From Tous-C4FEB sp044356555 (GTDB taxonomy: Bacteria; Verrucomicrobiota; Verrucomicrobiia; Opitutales; Opitutaceae), in NCBI GenBank assembly GCA_044356555.1, contig JBIKWB010000014.1, positions 65,626-129,625 of the forward strand: 64,000 nt of DNA, read 5' to 3'. Shown piece by piece: positions 44,061 to 52,262 of the stretch (within the stretch, counting starts at the first letter, position 1; each line of letters opens with the position of its first letter). The notes under the pieces are model-generated. The model ran no database searches, was not told the origin of the DNA, and was given only the letters and a program-made list of their open reading frames with translations. The translations under genes and the position numbers were made by a program.

Positions 44061-46250
44061 TTAAAGGATCAAATCGGGCGGCACGTTGCTCAGCGCTTCC
44101 TCGACCGTCGTGAGGCCCATTTTGACCTTTAACATCGAGTCTTGGTGCAAGGTCTTCATGCCGTTCTTCATCGCGATGCGTTTGAGTTGGGCGACCTCGA
44201 CCTCCTTGTTGATGCCTTCGGTGAGTTCCTCGCTGTTGGTCATCAACTCATGAATACCGACGCGGCCTTTGTACCCGGTGCCGCCGCAGGTAGGACAGCC
44301 CGCGGGGTTGGCTTTGAAAATAGAGCCGGTCCAGCCGTCGAGCGCCTTGGCGATGATCTCCTGTTCCCGACCTACGGGCTCATAGGAAACCTTGCACGTC
44401 TTGCACACCCGGCGAAGGAGGCGCTGGGCGCAAACACACACGAGCGACGCGGAGATGTTAAAAGGCTCAATGCCCATTTCGCCCATACGTGAGACGGTCG
44501 AAGGCGCGTCGTTGGTGTGGAGGGTCGAGACGAGCAAGTGACCGGTCAGTGCGGCTTCACACGCGATCTGGGCGGTCTCTTTGTCGCGGATTTCGCCGAC
44601 CAGAATGATGTCGGGATCCATGCGCAGGTAACAACGGAGCGCGCGTTCGAAGGTTAGGCCGATCGCCCGGCTCATCTGCATCTGATTGATGCCGGCGAGC
44701 GTGTATTCGATCGGATCCTCGGCTGTTTGGATGTTCACGTCGGGCGTGTTTACTTCGCCCAGCGCGGAGTAGAGCGTCATCGACTTGCCTGAACCGGTCG
44801 GACCGCAGTGCAGAATCATGCCGTAGGGTTGGCGGATGCACTCGCGGTATTTGGCGAGATTTTCATCGGAGAAACCGAGGGCGGGCAGGGGCAAGGTACT
44901 CTTCGTCTTGTCGAGAATACGCATGACGACCTTCTCGCCATGGTTCATTGGGCCGGTCGCAACGCGAAGGTCGATATCGATGTTCTTTTTGGTGTATTTT
45001 TTGAAGACAATACGTCCGTCTTGGGGCAACCGACGCTCGGAAATGTCGAGGTTGCACATGATCTTCAACCGCGTGACTAGGCCGTTGGAAACCTGCTTCG
45101 GCAGGCGGAGTTTTTCCTGGCAAAGACCGTCAATCCGATAGCGGATGATCATGTCCTTCTCCATCGGCTCGACGTGGATGTCGGACGCGCCCTGCACGTA
45201 AGCGTCCTCGATGATCCGGTTGACCAGTTGGATGATCGGGGCCGAATCCTCGCTCTCCACGTCGCCGGAGGCGATGGCGTTGTTGGCGACCTCTTCGATC
45301 GAATAGGCGGCGGTGATGACCTCGGCGACGGCACCGATGTTAACGTCGTCGGCACTCTTCTGTTTGGCCTCTTTAAAATATTTCTTGAGCAGGGTTTCGA
45401 AGAACGTGGCCGATATCACCCGAACTTCCTCGATGCTTAGTTCGGTGGTTTGGGAAAATGATTCGCGCTTGGCGAAATCAAGCGGGTTGACCATCAGCAC
45501 GGAAACGGTGTTCGGGCCGAGGCGGTTGCAGGGGAAAACGCCTTCACGCCGAATCACGGCATCTCCGATCAGATCGAGCAGAGCTTCATCCGCTTCGACT
45601 TCTTCGATTTTGGTGATGAGCGGAAGGTCGGTAAGCTTCGCGACAAAGCGGGCGGTGTCGTCCGGGTTGGGGACGAAACTGGGATCCACCATGCGATGGA
45701 TCAGTGCCGAAGAATACTCGGCGACTTCCTGGAGCAAGGTGAGATCTCGATCGTCGAACTCACCTTCAGTGCCGGCGTCGAGTTCCTTGTTGAGCACTTG
45801 GATTGCGCCGAGGGGAATCGTGGACTTAAGTGGCACCGTGAGCATCGAGCGCACCTCGAATCCCGTCGTCTTTCCCATGGTGGCCATGAACGGAGCCTGA
45901 CTTTCGGTATTCCGGAAAAACTCGGGTTCACCGCTCTCGATCACTTTCCCGACGATGCCTTTGCCCATCGGGACCTTCATCTCCAGCAGTTTGGCCTGCA
46001 TCGCATCGAACTGCTTTTGTTTGGCGGGCTCCGCGGCCCAAAGCGTCGGAGAGTAATAGACCTGCTTGAAAGAGATTTCTCCGCCCTCGATCAGGTAAAA
46101 GGTTACCGACTGCGCCTGGATGGCCTCGACGACCTTTGCCGCAGTCAGCTCGATGACCGAGGCCACGTCCTCTTTGCTGGGCGTCAGTTTGGATATGACC
46201 TTGATCAGCAGGGAGCGACGGAGAGTGTTGGCGATTTTTGAAGAGGCCAT
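44061..46250 (-). CDS. pilB: type IV pilus / type II secretion assembly ATPase with N-terminal GAF domain
   Basis: 729 residues. A GAF domain occupies about residues 20-190 (MGKGIVGKVIESGEPEFF, VPLKSTIPLGAIQVLN). It precedes the T2SE core: GASDIHVEP, Walker A GPTGSGKSMTL (about 483), the Asp box TAEDPIEY, Walker B PDIILVGEIRD, and HTNDAP in the His box. A C-terminal zinc site has CKTC and CPTC. The core drives pilus or pseudopilus assembly from the inner membrane. A sensory GAF domain is not part of the standard PilB/GspE and suggests control by a small ligand such as a cyclic nucleotide. No other pilus gene is in the window. Start at 46250; the upstream 18 codons are not family-like. Confidence 0.9.
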   Translation of the reverse strand: MASSKIANTLRRSLLIKVISKLTPSKEDVASVIELTAAKVVEAIQAQSVTFYLIEGGEISFKQVYYSPTLWAAEPAKQKQFDAMQAKLLEMKVPMGKGIVGKVIESGEPEFFRNTESQAPFMATMGKTTGFEVRSMLTVPLKSTIPLGAIQVLNKELDAGTEGEFDDRDLTLLQEVAEYSSALIHRMVDPSFVPNPDDTARFVAKLTDLPLITKIEEVEADEALLDLIGDAVIRREGVFPCNRLGPNTVSVLMVNPLDFAKRESFSQTTELSIEEVRVISATFFETLLKKYFKEAKQKSADDVNIGAVAEVITAAYSIEEVANNAIASGDVESEDSAPIIQLVNRIIEDAYVQGASDIHVEPMEKDMIIRYRIDGLCQEKLRLPKQVSNGLVTRLKIMCNLDISERRLPQDGRIVFKKYTKKNIDIDLRVATGPMNHGEKVVMRILDKTKSTLPLPALGFSDENLAKYRECIRQPYGMILHCGPTGSGKSMTLYSALGEVNTPDVNIQTAEDPIEYTLAGINQMQMSRAIGLTFERALRCYLRMDPDIILVGEIRDKETAQIACEAALTGHLLVSTLHTNDAPSTVSRMGEMGIEPFNISASLVCVCAQRLLRRVCKTCKVSYEPVGREQEIIAKALDGWTGSIFKANPAGCPTCGGTGYKGRVGIHELMTNSEELTEGINKEVEVAQLKRIAMKNGMKTLHQDSMLKVKMGLTTVEEALSNVPPDLIL

Positions 46251-46327
46251 GGGCGCAAGGTCAGAGCAAACGAGGAGGTTGCTATTTGGTCTTTCGACTC
46301 GCAATGAGAATTCCTGGATATTCCTGC

Positions 46328-46756
46328 ATGTTATCGCGCTTAAAACAGTTCTTGGGGTTACCGTCCGTAGCCGAAGAGAATTCCGGGGCCCGGGGCGAGG
46401 CCGCAGCGGCGGAGTTTTTGCAACGCGAACAGGCGTTTTCCATCGTTGCTCGGAACTGGCGCAACCCGCGGGATCTGCGCGAGGAGATTGATCTGGTCGC
46501 GCGTGATGGCGAAGTGTTGGTTTTCGTGGAGGTGAAGACCCGTGCCGCCGCCGCTTTGGTCTCGGGGTTCCACGCCGTGAATGCCCGTAAAAAAGCGGTG
46601 CTCCGTCGCGCCGCGACCGCTTACTTGCGCACGTTGCAGCATCCTCCTGTCACTTTCCGGCTCGATGTGGTGGAAGTCGCGTTTGCAGCCGGTGGTGCCG
46701 CGGACGTGCGACATTTTGCGAACGTGCGTCTTTTCCCGAAACACTTCCAACCCTGA
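46328..46756 (+). CDS. yraN: YraN/UPF0102 family nuclease-fold protein
   Basis: 142 residues. GARGEAAAAEFLQ, then EEIDLVARDGEVLVFVEVKTR gives the D-x(n)-E-x-K pattern of a PD-(D/E)xK nuclease fold, which defines the YraN (UPF0102) family; NARKKAVLRRAATAYL follows. The role is unknown; family members are often near RNase HII genes or DNA-processing genes, but here it lies before zwf. ATG at 46328 gives the usual length; ATG at 46304 is an alternative. It is divergent from pilB with a 77-bp gap. Confidence 0.85.
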   Translation: MLSRLKQFLGLPSVAEENSGARGEAAAAEFLQREQAFSIVARNWRNPRDLREEIDLVARDGEVLVFVEVKTRAAAALVSGFHAVNARKKAVLRRAATAYLRTLQHPPVTFRLDVVEVAFAAGGAADVRHFANVRLFPKHFQP

Positions 46757-46843
46757 GCGGTGCGTTCCGGCGTCATGTCGACCGTAGTCGCCGCCGCCAT
46801 TTCCCTTGCTTCAATTCCGGGCGTTGCCGAGAAATTCCCCTCT

Positions 46844-48382
46844 ATGGCCGAATCTGCGCGTCATCCATTTCTCCAAGGTCTGAGCAAACACCGGGGAGCG
46901 CCTCCGACGGTTGTGGTGATCTTTGGTGCGTCCGGCGATCTGACGGCCCGCAAGCTTATCCCGGCGGTTTACAATCTTGGTCACGACAACCTGTTGCCGG
47001 CCGATTTCTTTCTCGTGGGCTACGGCCGGAAGGCGATTCCGGATGATGAATTTCGTGCGCTGGCCACTGATGCGATCAAGGAATTCTCCCGCCGCGAACT
47101 GAATGCCGATGTCTGGGCGCGCGTCGCCGCCAATACCTCTTACGTTGCCGGCGGCTACGATGAAAAATCCGCATTCGACCGGCTCGCCGCCCACATCGCG
47201 GCGCTGGAAAAGAAGATCGGGCGCGAAGTGCAGACGCTTTTTTATATTTCAACCCCGCCTTCGGTGTTTGCTCCGATCTTGCAAAATCTGGGTGCCAGCG
47301 GTCTGGCGGCCAAGTACCTCGGTCAGGCCCATCACACGAAGGTCATTATCGAAAAACCTTTCGGCAAAGACCTCGAGTCGGCACGCGCGCTCAATGTCAC
47401 GATCCGCTCCGTGCTGGCCGAGCATCAAGTCTACCGGATCGATCATTACCTCGGGAAGGAGACGGTGCAGGATTTGCTCGTGCAGCGCTTCAGCAACGCG
47501 ATCTTCGAGCCCCTTTGGAACCGGAACTTTATCGACAGTGTTCAAATCACCGTCGCGGAGGAAGTGGGTGTCGGCACCCGGGGCGGTTATTACGAGCAGA
47601 GCGGTGCGTTGCGCGATATGATCCAGAATCACACGATGCAATTGCTCGCGCTCACCGCGATGGAGCCGCCTGTTTCCATGGATGCCGAGGCGGTGCGGGA
47701 CGAAAAAGTCAAAGTGCTCAGGGCGATCCAGCCGCTTAATCTCGGAGCGGGCGGAGACGTCGCCCGCGCGCAATACGCAGCGGGCATGATGGGCGGCAAG
47801 GCTGTTCCCGGTTACCTTCAAGAGGGCGGCATCGCGCCGGAATCGGCCACTGAGACCTACGCCGGAATCCGGCTTTCGATCAACAATTGGCGATGGCAGG
47901 GCGTCCCGTTTTATCTGCGCTCCGGCAAACGCATGGCGCGCCGCGTGTCCGAGATTGCGATCAACTTCAAGCGTCCGCCCGGCACGTTGTTCTCCAAAGA
48001 CGGCGGCTTCGACCTCGCGGCCAACACGCTCGCTTTTCAGATTCAGCCCGACGAGGGCCTGAGCCTGATCATGAACACCAAGATTCCCGGTCTCGAGACC
48101 CGCACCCAGCCGGTGAAGATGAGCTTCCGTTACGCGACCACTTTTGGCTCCAACACCCCGGAGGCTTACGAGCGTCTGGTGCTCGATGCCATGATCGGTG
48201 ACGGCACACTTTTTATCCGCGGCGACGAAGCCGAGACCTCGTGGAAACTTTACACTCCGGTGCTCGAATATTGGAAACTCGCCGGCCGCGAGGGTATGGA
48301 CAGCTACCCGGCCGGCTCGTGGGGCCCGGCCGCGGGCGAAGCGCTGGTTGCCGCAAACCAGCACGTTTGGCGTCAGCCCTAA
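46844..48382 (+). CDS. zwf: glucose-6-phosphate 1-dehydrogenase
   Basis: First enzyme of the oxidative pentose phosphate pathway, reducing NADP+. The 512-residue protein has the nucleotide-binding loop VVIFGASGDLTARKLIP and the catalytic-site motif YRIDHYLGKETVQ with the conserved lysine, plus the coenzyme-linked IEKPFGKD. The frame is open 28 codons upstream, but MAESARHPFLQGL at 46844 is the family-like start. It is followed 6 bp downstream by an OpcA-type gene and so forms the zwf-opcA pair. NADPH from it could support the peroxiredoxin and lipid biosynthesis. Confidence 0.95.
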   Translation: MAESARHPFLQGLSKHRGAPPTVVVIFGASGDLTARKLIPAVYNLGHDNLLPADFFLVGYGRKAIPDDEFRALATDAIKEFSRRELNADVWARVAANTSYVAGGYDEKSAFDRLAAHIAALEKKIGREVQTLFYISTPPSVFAPILQNLGASGLAAKYLGQAHHTKVIIEKPFGKDLESARALNVTIRSVLAEHQVYRIDHYLGKETVQDLLVQRFSNAIFEPLWNRNFIDSVQITVAEEVGVGTRGGYYEQSGALRDMIQNHTMQLLALTAMEPPVSMDAEAVRDEKVKVLRAIQPLNLGAGGDVARAQYAAGMMGGKAVPGYLQEGGIAPESATETYAGIRLSINNWRWQGVPFYLRSGKRMARRVSEIAINFKRPPGTLFSKDGGFDLAANTLAFQIQPDEGLSLIMNTKIPGLETRTQPVKMSFRYATTFGSNTPEAYERLVLDAMIGDGTLFIRGDEAETSWKLYTPVLEYWKLAGREGMDSYPAGSWGPAAGEALVAANQHVWRQP

Positions 48383-48388
48383 GCCGCC

Positions 48389-49372
48389 ATGCCCGCGATT
48401 TTCGACGCGCTTCCGGGTATTGAGGTGCCCGTGGGTTCGATCTCCTCGAGCCTGGCGAAGATGTGGGCCGACACTGCCGCCAGCGGTGGCCCGGCGCCGG
48501 ACAAGGGCGAGACCAAGGCGACCCAAGTTAACTTCGTGTTGCATCTTGGGTTTAATTCCACGGCCGCCGATGCGGTCGAGCAGTTCGAGACCGCCGTCCG
48601 TTTTTCGCGCCGCTATCCCTGCCGCGTGGTCGTGCTTTGCCCTTCATCGGATGATGCAAGCGTGGCGGAGATGCGGGCGAAAATTTACGGTGAATGCTTT
48701 CTCGGGAAATCAAAAGGAGACACACGCTGCTGTGAGTTCGTCCTTTTGAGTTATCCGAGCTCGGCCCGGAAATTTCTGGAGAATCAGGTGTCGATCTGCC
48801 TGTCGACCGACCTGCCTCTTTATTACTGGGCCCATCGTTTCAGCGCGAGCGGGCGTTTGGCGGATTATCGTTACCTGCTAACCCGCGCACACCGCGTGTT
48901 GCTCGACAGCGCGATCGCCCCGGCGGACGCGCTCACTTACGCGTGGCCACGGCCGGAAAACGTGCGGGATTTGGCCTTTGCCCGATTACTGCCCGTGCGG
49001 CAATCGCTCGGGCAGTTTCTCAGCCGCTATCCGATGTCGTCCCTGTGTGGCGGGCTGAATGCGGTCACGCTGGGGTATGGGCTCCACCTCGCCGCCGAAG
49101 CCCGCGTGTTGCTCGCTTGGGTGCAGGATCGCATCGGCCAAGGCGGAGAAAACCGTGCGACGTTTGAACTTGTCGCCTCGACGGAGGCGGCGCCACAGGC
49201 CCTCGCGCTCACGTTCACTTACGCCGACAGCAAGTATTTTTCTTGGCGGGGCGATGCAGGGACGGGCGCGGCCCACTTTCTGGCCGACTTCGGCACCGGC
49301 CGCACGGAACTGCCCGCCGCCGTGAGCCTGCTCACGCCTGAAAATGCGCTGAGCGAGGCGATGTTCTTTTGA
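48389..49372 (+). CDS. opcA: OpcA-like glucose-6-phosphate dehydrogenase assembly protein
   Basis: 327 residues. ATQVNFVLHL, RFSRRYPCRVVVLCPS and STDLPLYYWAHRFSASGRLADY resemble the OpcA family, which activates or assembles glucose-6-phosphate dehydrogenase in cyanobacteria and actinobacteria. The gene is 6 bp behind zwf on the same strand, which supports the call strongly. No enzyme motif is visible, as expected for a non-catalytic partner. A weak inverted repeat (AGCCGG/CCGGCT) lies in the 54-bp gap to the convergent gene downstream, but without a T-run. Confidence 0.82.
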   Translation: MPAIFDALPGIEVPVGSISSSLAKMWADTAASGGPAPDKGETKATQVNFVLHLGFNSTAADAVEQFETAVRFSRRYPCRVVVLCPSSDDASVAEMRAKIYGECFLGKSKGDTRCCEFVLLSYPSSARKFLENQVSICLSTDLPLYYWAHRFSASGRLADYRYLLTRAHRVLLDSAIAPADALTYAWPRPENVRDLAFARLLPVRQSLGQFLSRYPMSSLCGGLNAVTLGYGLHLAAEARVLLAWVQDRIGQGGENRATFELVASTEAAPQALALTFTYADSKYFSWRGDAGTGAAHFLADFGTGRTELPAAVSLLTPENALSEAMFF

Positions 49373-49426
49373 GTCTAAGCGGACGTTTTAGCCGGCCTTG
49401 CAGGTGAGTCCGGCTGAACTTCCCGG

Positions 49427-50257
49427 CTATTTCGCTGCTGGTTTCGAAAAGTTAGCGTAAAAAAACGTGCTGGCCTCGGTGGCGAGACGATTGGGGTCTT
49501 CCGAGAAGGTTTTGCTATCGGTCTCAAGGGCGAGCACGCCCTGCCAGCCGGACTTCTTCACTTCGGCGAACAGGCCCGCGTAGTTTGCGTCGCCCTTGCC
49601 GATCTCCGTGTCAACGGCGACGGTCTTGCCGTCGACCACCTCAACTTTTTTGTCCTTCAAGTGCATGTCAAAAACTCGGTCGCCGTAATCGCGAAACACC
49701 TTGGCCGCATCGAAGCCGGCGGCGGTGATCCAGCCGATGTCGAGGCACACCCCGATGCGGCGGTCGCGGGCGTCGAGGATTTTCTGCACGGTGGCGGGAT
49801 CGCCGTAGACCGAGCCTTTGCCGTGATTGTGGATCGCGAGCTTGATGTCGTATTCCTTAACGAGGGCTTCGAGATTGTCCCATTCGGCCAAGTTCCGAGG
49901 TTCGACGACGATGATTTTGATGCCCATCAATTTCGCGAATTCGAAGAGCTTTCGGTTCGCCTCTTTGTCCATTGAGGTGCCGTTGACGCCAAACGTGTAG
50001 GCGGTGAGTCCGTTTTGCTCGAGCACGGCCTTTTTACGGAGGCTCTCGGCCGCCGGTGCCGTGGGATCGAGGTGGGACTTGATGAACTGGATGTTCTTGA
50101 TGCCGTGCTTGGTCGCAAAGGCCACGACTTGGTCGAAGGTCATGTTGCGGCAGGTCCAAGTTTGGAGGCCAAGTTGCGGAGGAGTCTGCGCGGCGGCAGG
50201 GTTCCACGAGAGCGCGAAAGAAACTGCCAGCAGGGCGAGGAGGCGGAGTGTTTTCAT
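49427..50257 (-). CDS. exported xylose-isomerase-like TIM-barrel protein
   Basis: 276 residues. A Sec signal peptide (LRLLALLAVSFALSWNPAAA, cleaved after AAAQ) precedes a sugar phosphate isomerase/epimerase barrel: GIKNIQF, IKIIVVEP, KLAIHNHGKGSVYG (metal-binding His and neighbouring residues), GVCLDIGW, VFDMHLKDKK and GVLALETDSK with the conserved Glu. Being exported, it is not a phosphosugar enzyme; the substrate is unknown. It lies 14 bp behind tyrS on the same strand, so it is probably cotranscribed, although function gives no reason for that pairing. Confidence 0.8.
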   Translation of the reverse strand: MKTLRLLALLAVSFALSWNPAAAQTPPQLGLQTWTCRNMTFDQVVAFATKHGIKNIQFIKSHLDPTAPAAESLRKKAVLEQNGLTAYTFGVNGTSMDKEANRKLFEFAKLMGIKIIVVEPRNLAEWDNLEALVKEYDIKLAIHNHGKGSVYGDPATVQKILDARDRRIGVCLDIGWITAAGFDAAKVFRDYGDRVFDMHLKDKKVEVVDGKTVAVDTEIGKGDANYAGLFAEVKKSGWQGVLALETDSKTFSEDPNRLATEASTFFYANFSKPAAK

Positions 50258-50271
50258 GGGATAATGGCGGA

Positions 50272-51555
50272 TTAGACGAGAGAAAGGACCGAATAGGTGC
50301 GCTTGCCTTTGCGCAGGAGGACAAATTTTCCGAAAAGCAGATCAGCTTGGCCGAGGGTCCGAGCGAAGTCGGCGACCTTGATGTTGTTAACGTAAACGCC
50401 GCCGCCCTCGATGTCCTTGCGGGCTTGCCCTTTCGAGGGGGCAAGTTGCGCGAGCACCAAGGCCTCGGTCAGTGGCAACGTCTTGCCCGAAAGCCATTCG
50501 GCGTGAGCGGGCACGGCGATGGTCGGGACCTCGCCGACGACGTCACCAAAGGTGGCTTCACTGGTGTCGCCGATCTCGGCTCCAAATAGAATCGCACTCG
50601 CTTTGAGTGCGGCATCGAGAGCGCCTTGGCCATGAACGGTGCGCGTGATCTCGGTGGCGAGGGCTTTGTGGGCCTCGCGAGCACCGGGGTTGGCGGCGTG
50701 TTTGGCTTCGAGCGCTTCGATTTCGGCGCGGGAGAGGAATGTAAACTTGCGGAGGTATTCGCCGACCTTGGCATCCTCGGTGTTTACGAAGAATTGGTAG
50801 AACTTGTAGGGGCTCGTTTTTTCCGGATCGAGCCAGACGGCGCCACCCTCGGTTTTGCCGAACTTTGTGCCGTCGGCTTTGGTGATGAGAGGAAAGGTGA
50901 GTCCCCAAGCGGAGAGTCCCGTTTTTTTGCGGATGAGATCGGTGCCCGCCGTGATGTTGCCCCATTGCTCGGTGCCACCGATTTGGAGTTCGCAGTTTAG
51001 CTCCTGCCTCAGATGGCAAAAATCGTTGGCCTGCAGCAATTGGTAGCTGAACTCCGTGAAGCTGATGCCGGCCTCGCTGCCGAGGCGGTTCTTTACGCTG
51101 TCCTTGGCGATCATGCTGCCGAGCGAGAAGTGCTTGCCGACGTCGCGCAGAAAATCGAGGAAGCTGATCGGTGCCGTCCAATCGGCGTTGTTGACAATCC
51201 TCGCGGGATTGCCGGCGGCGGAAAAATCGAGGAGTCGCCCGAGTTGGATGCAGATGCGGCCGTAATTGTAGGCGAGTTGCTCGCGGCTGAGCAGATTGCG
51301 CTCGGCGGACTTGCCGCCCGGGTCTCCGATCATGCCGGTAGCTCCGCCGGCGAGGCTAATCGCGTGATGACCCGCCAGCTGAAAGCGGCGCAACGTCAAC
51401 TGCGGCACCAAGTGACCGACGTGGAGCGAGTCCCCGGTCGGATCGAAGCCGCAATAAAGCGTGATCGGTCCTGTGCTGAGGCGCTGGGTGAGCGCAGCAA
51501 GGTCGGTGCAATCGGCGATGAGGCCGCGCCATTGGAGGTCTTCGATCAAGTTCAT
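50272..51555 (-). CDS. tyrS: tyrosyl-tRNA synthetase
   Basis: Class I synthetase that charges tRNA(Tyr). The 427-residue protein carries the HIGH-type motif FDPTGDSLHVGHLVP near residue 36-50, YNYGRI, IGGTEQWGNITAG and the KMSKS-equivalent KFGKTEGGAVW. An S4-like RNA-binding domain lies at the C-terminus (GGVYVNNIKVADFARTL). That KFGKT form and length match the E. coli-type TyrRS. Start at 51555 (MNLIEDLQWRGLI); the frame extends 14 codons upstream. It is divergent from the peroxiredoxin gene, with 175 bp holding both promoters. Confidence 0.95.
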   Translation of the reverse strand: MNLIEDLQWRGLIADCTDLAALTQRLSTGPITLYCGFDPTGDSLHVGHLVPQLTLRRFQLAGHHAISLAGGATGMIGDPGGKSAERNLLSREQLAYNYGRICIQLGRLLDFSAAGNPARIVNNADWTAPISFLDFLRDVGKHFSLGSMIAKDSVKNRLGSEAGISFTEFSYQLLQANDFCHLRQELNCELQIGGTEQWGNITAGTDLIRKKTGLSAWGLTFPLITKADGTKFGKTEGGAVWLDPEKTSPYKFYQFFVNTEDAKVGEYLRKFTFLSRAEIEALEAKHAANPGAREAHKALATEITRTVHGQGALDAALKASAILFGAEIGDTSEATFGDVVGEVPTIAVPAHAEWLSGKTLPLTEALVLAQLAPSKGQARKDIEGGGVYVNNIKVADFARTLGQADLLFGKFVLLRKGKRTYSVLSLV

Positions 51556-51730
51556 CACGGGGGAGAAAGTTAACGGCCCGCCGCGCCGGCCGCGCAAGAG
51601 CGTTTCTAATGCGCGCCGCCTTAACGTAGAAAAACGTCAGCGATCGGGAAAAACGGTTTGCGGCGGCGTTGCGCGGGAGTCTAGCTCGTTGTTCTCATTT
51701 CGTTCCCACCAACCCTTATTCATCACTACC

Positions 51731-52204
51731 ATGCCTATCGCCGTCGGCTCAAAAGCCCCTGATTTTACGCTCAAGTCCAAAGCCGCCGACGGTCTCGTCG
51801 ACGTCAAACTTAGCGCCAACTTTGGCGTGAAGCAGACCGTGATTTTGTTCTTCCCGCTCGCTTACACGGGCGTTTGCACGCAGGAGCTGTGCGACCAGAC
51901 GAGCGGCCTTGGTGACTACGAGAAACTCGGGGCCACGGTTTACGCGATCAGCGTGGACAGCCCGTTTGCTCAGGAGGCTTGGGCCAAGGCCAACAAGATC
52001 GGCATCACGCTGCTCTCGGACTTGAACAAAGAAACGACCAAGGCGTACGGCGTTCTTTTCCCGATGCTCGCGGGCATCGGCGACACCTCGGCTCGGGCAG
52101 CATTCGTCGTCGGCAAGGATGGCGTCGTAACCTACGCCGAGCAGACCGCCACGCCGAAGGATCTGCCGAACTTCGACGCCATCAAGGCCGTCCTCGCCAA
52201 ATAA
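51731..52204 (+). CDS. peroxiredoxin (AhpE/BCP-like)
   Basis: 157 residues. VGSKAPDFTLKSK begins the thioredoxin fold; the peroxidatic cysteine is in FFPLAYTGVCTQELCDQ (T-G-V-C), with a second cysteine five residues later, and the conserved Arg is in SARAAFVVGKDG. It reduces hydrogen peroxide or organic peroxides using a thiol donor. The spacing and short length point to AhpE or BCP types; the CxxxxC pair suggests a resolving cysteine on the same chain. Cytoplasmic. It lies 58 bp before acnA on the same strand, which may link peroxide defence to the oxidant-sensitive aconitase. Confidence 0.88.
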   Translation: MPIAVGSKAPDFTLKSKAADGLVDVKLSANFGVKQTVILFFPLAYTGVCTQELCDQTSGLGDYEKLGATVYAISVDSPFAQEAWAKANKIGITLLSDLNKETTKAYGVLFPMLAGIGDTSARAAFVVGKDGVVTYAEQTATPKDLPNFDAIKAVLAK

Positions 52205-52262
52205 ACCGGGCTACGTTCGCGGCCCGCGCTCCCCTTTAATCGAGTATCGAAAATTCAACTTC

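Noticed and set aside
49390..49420. AGCCGG/CCGGCT inverted repeat between opcA and the isomerase-like gene as a terminator
   Set aside because: Only six paired bases, a 14-base loop and no T-run.
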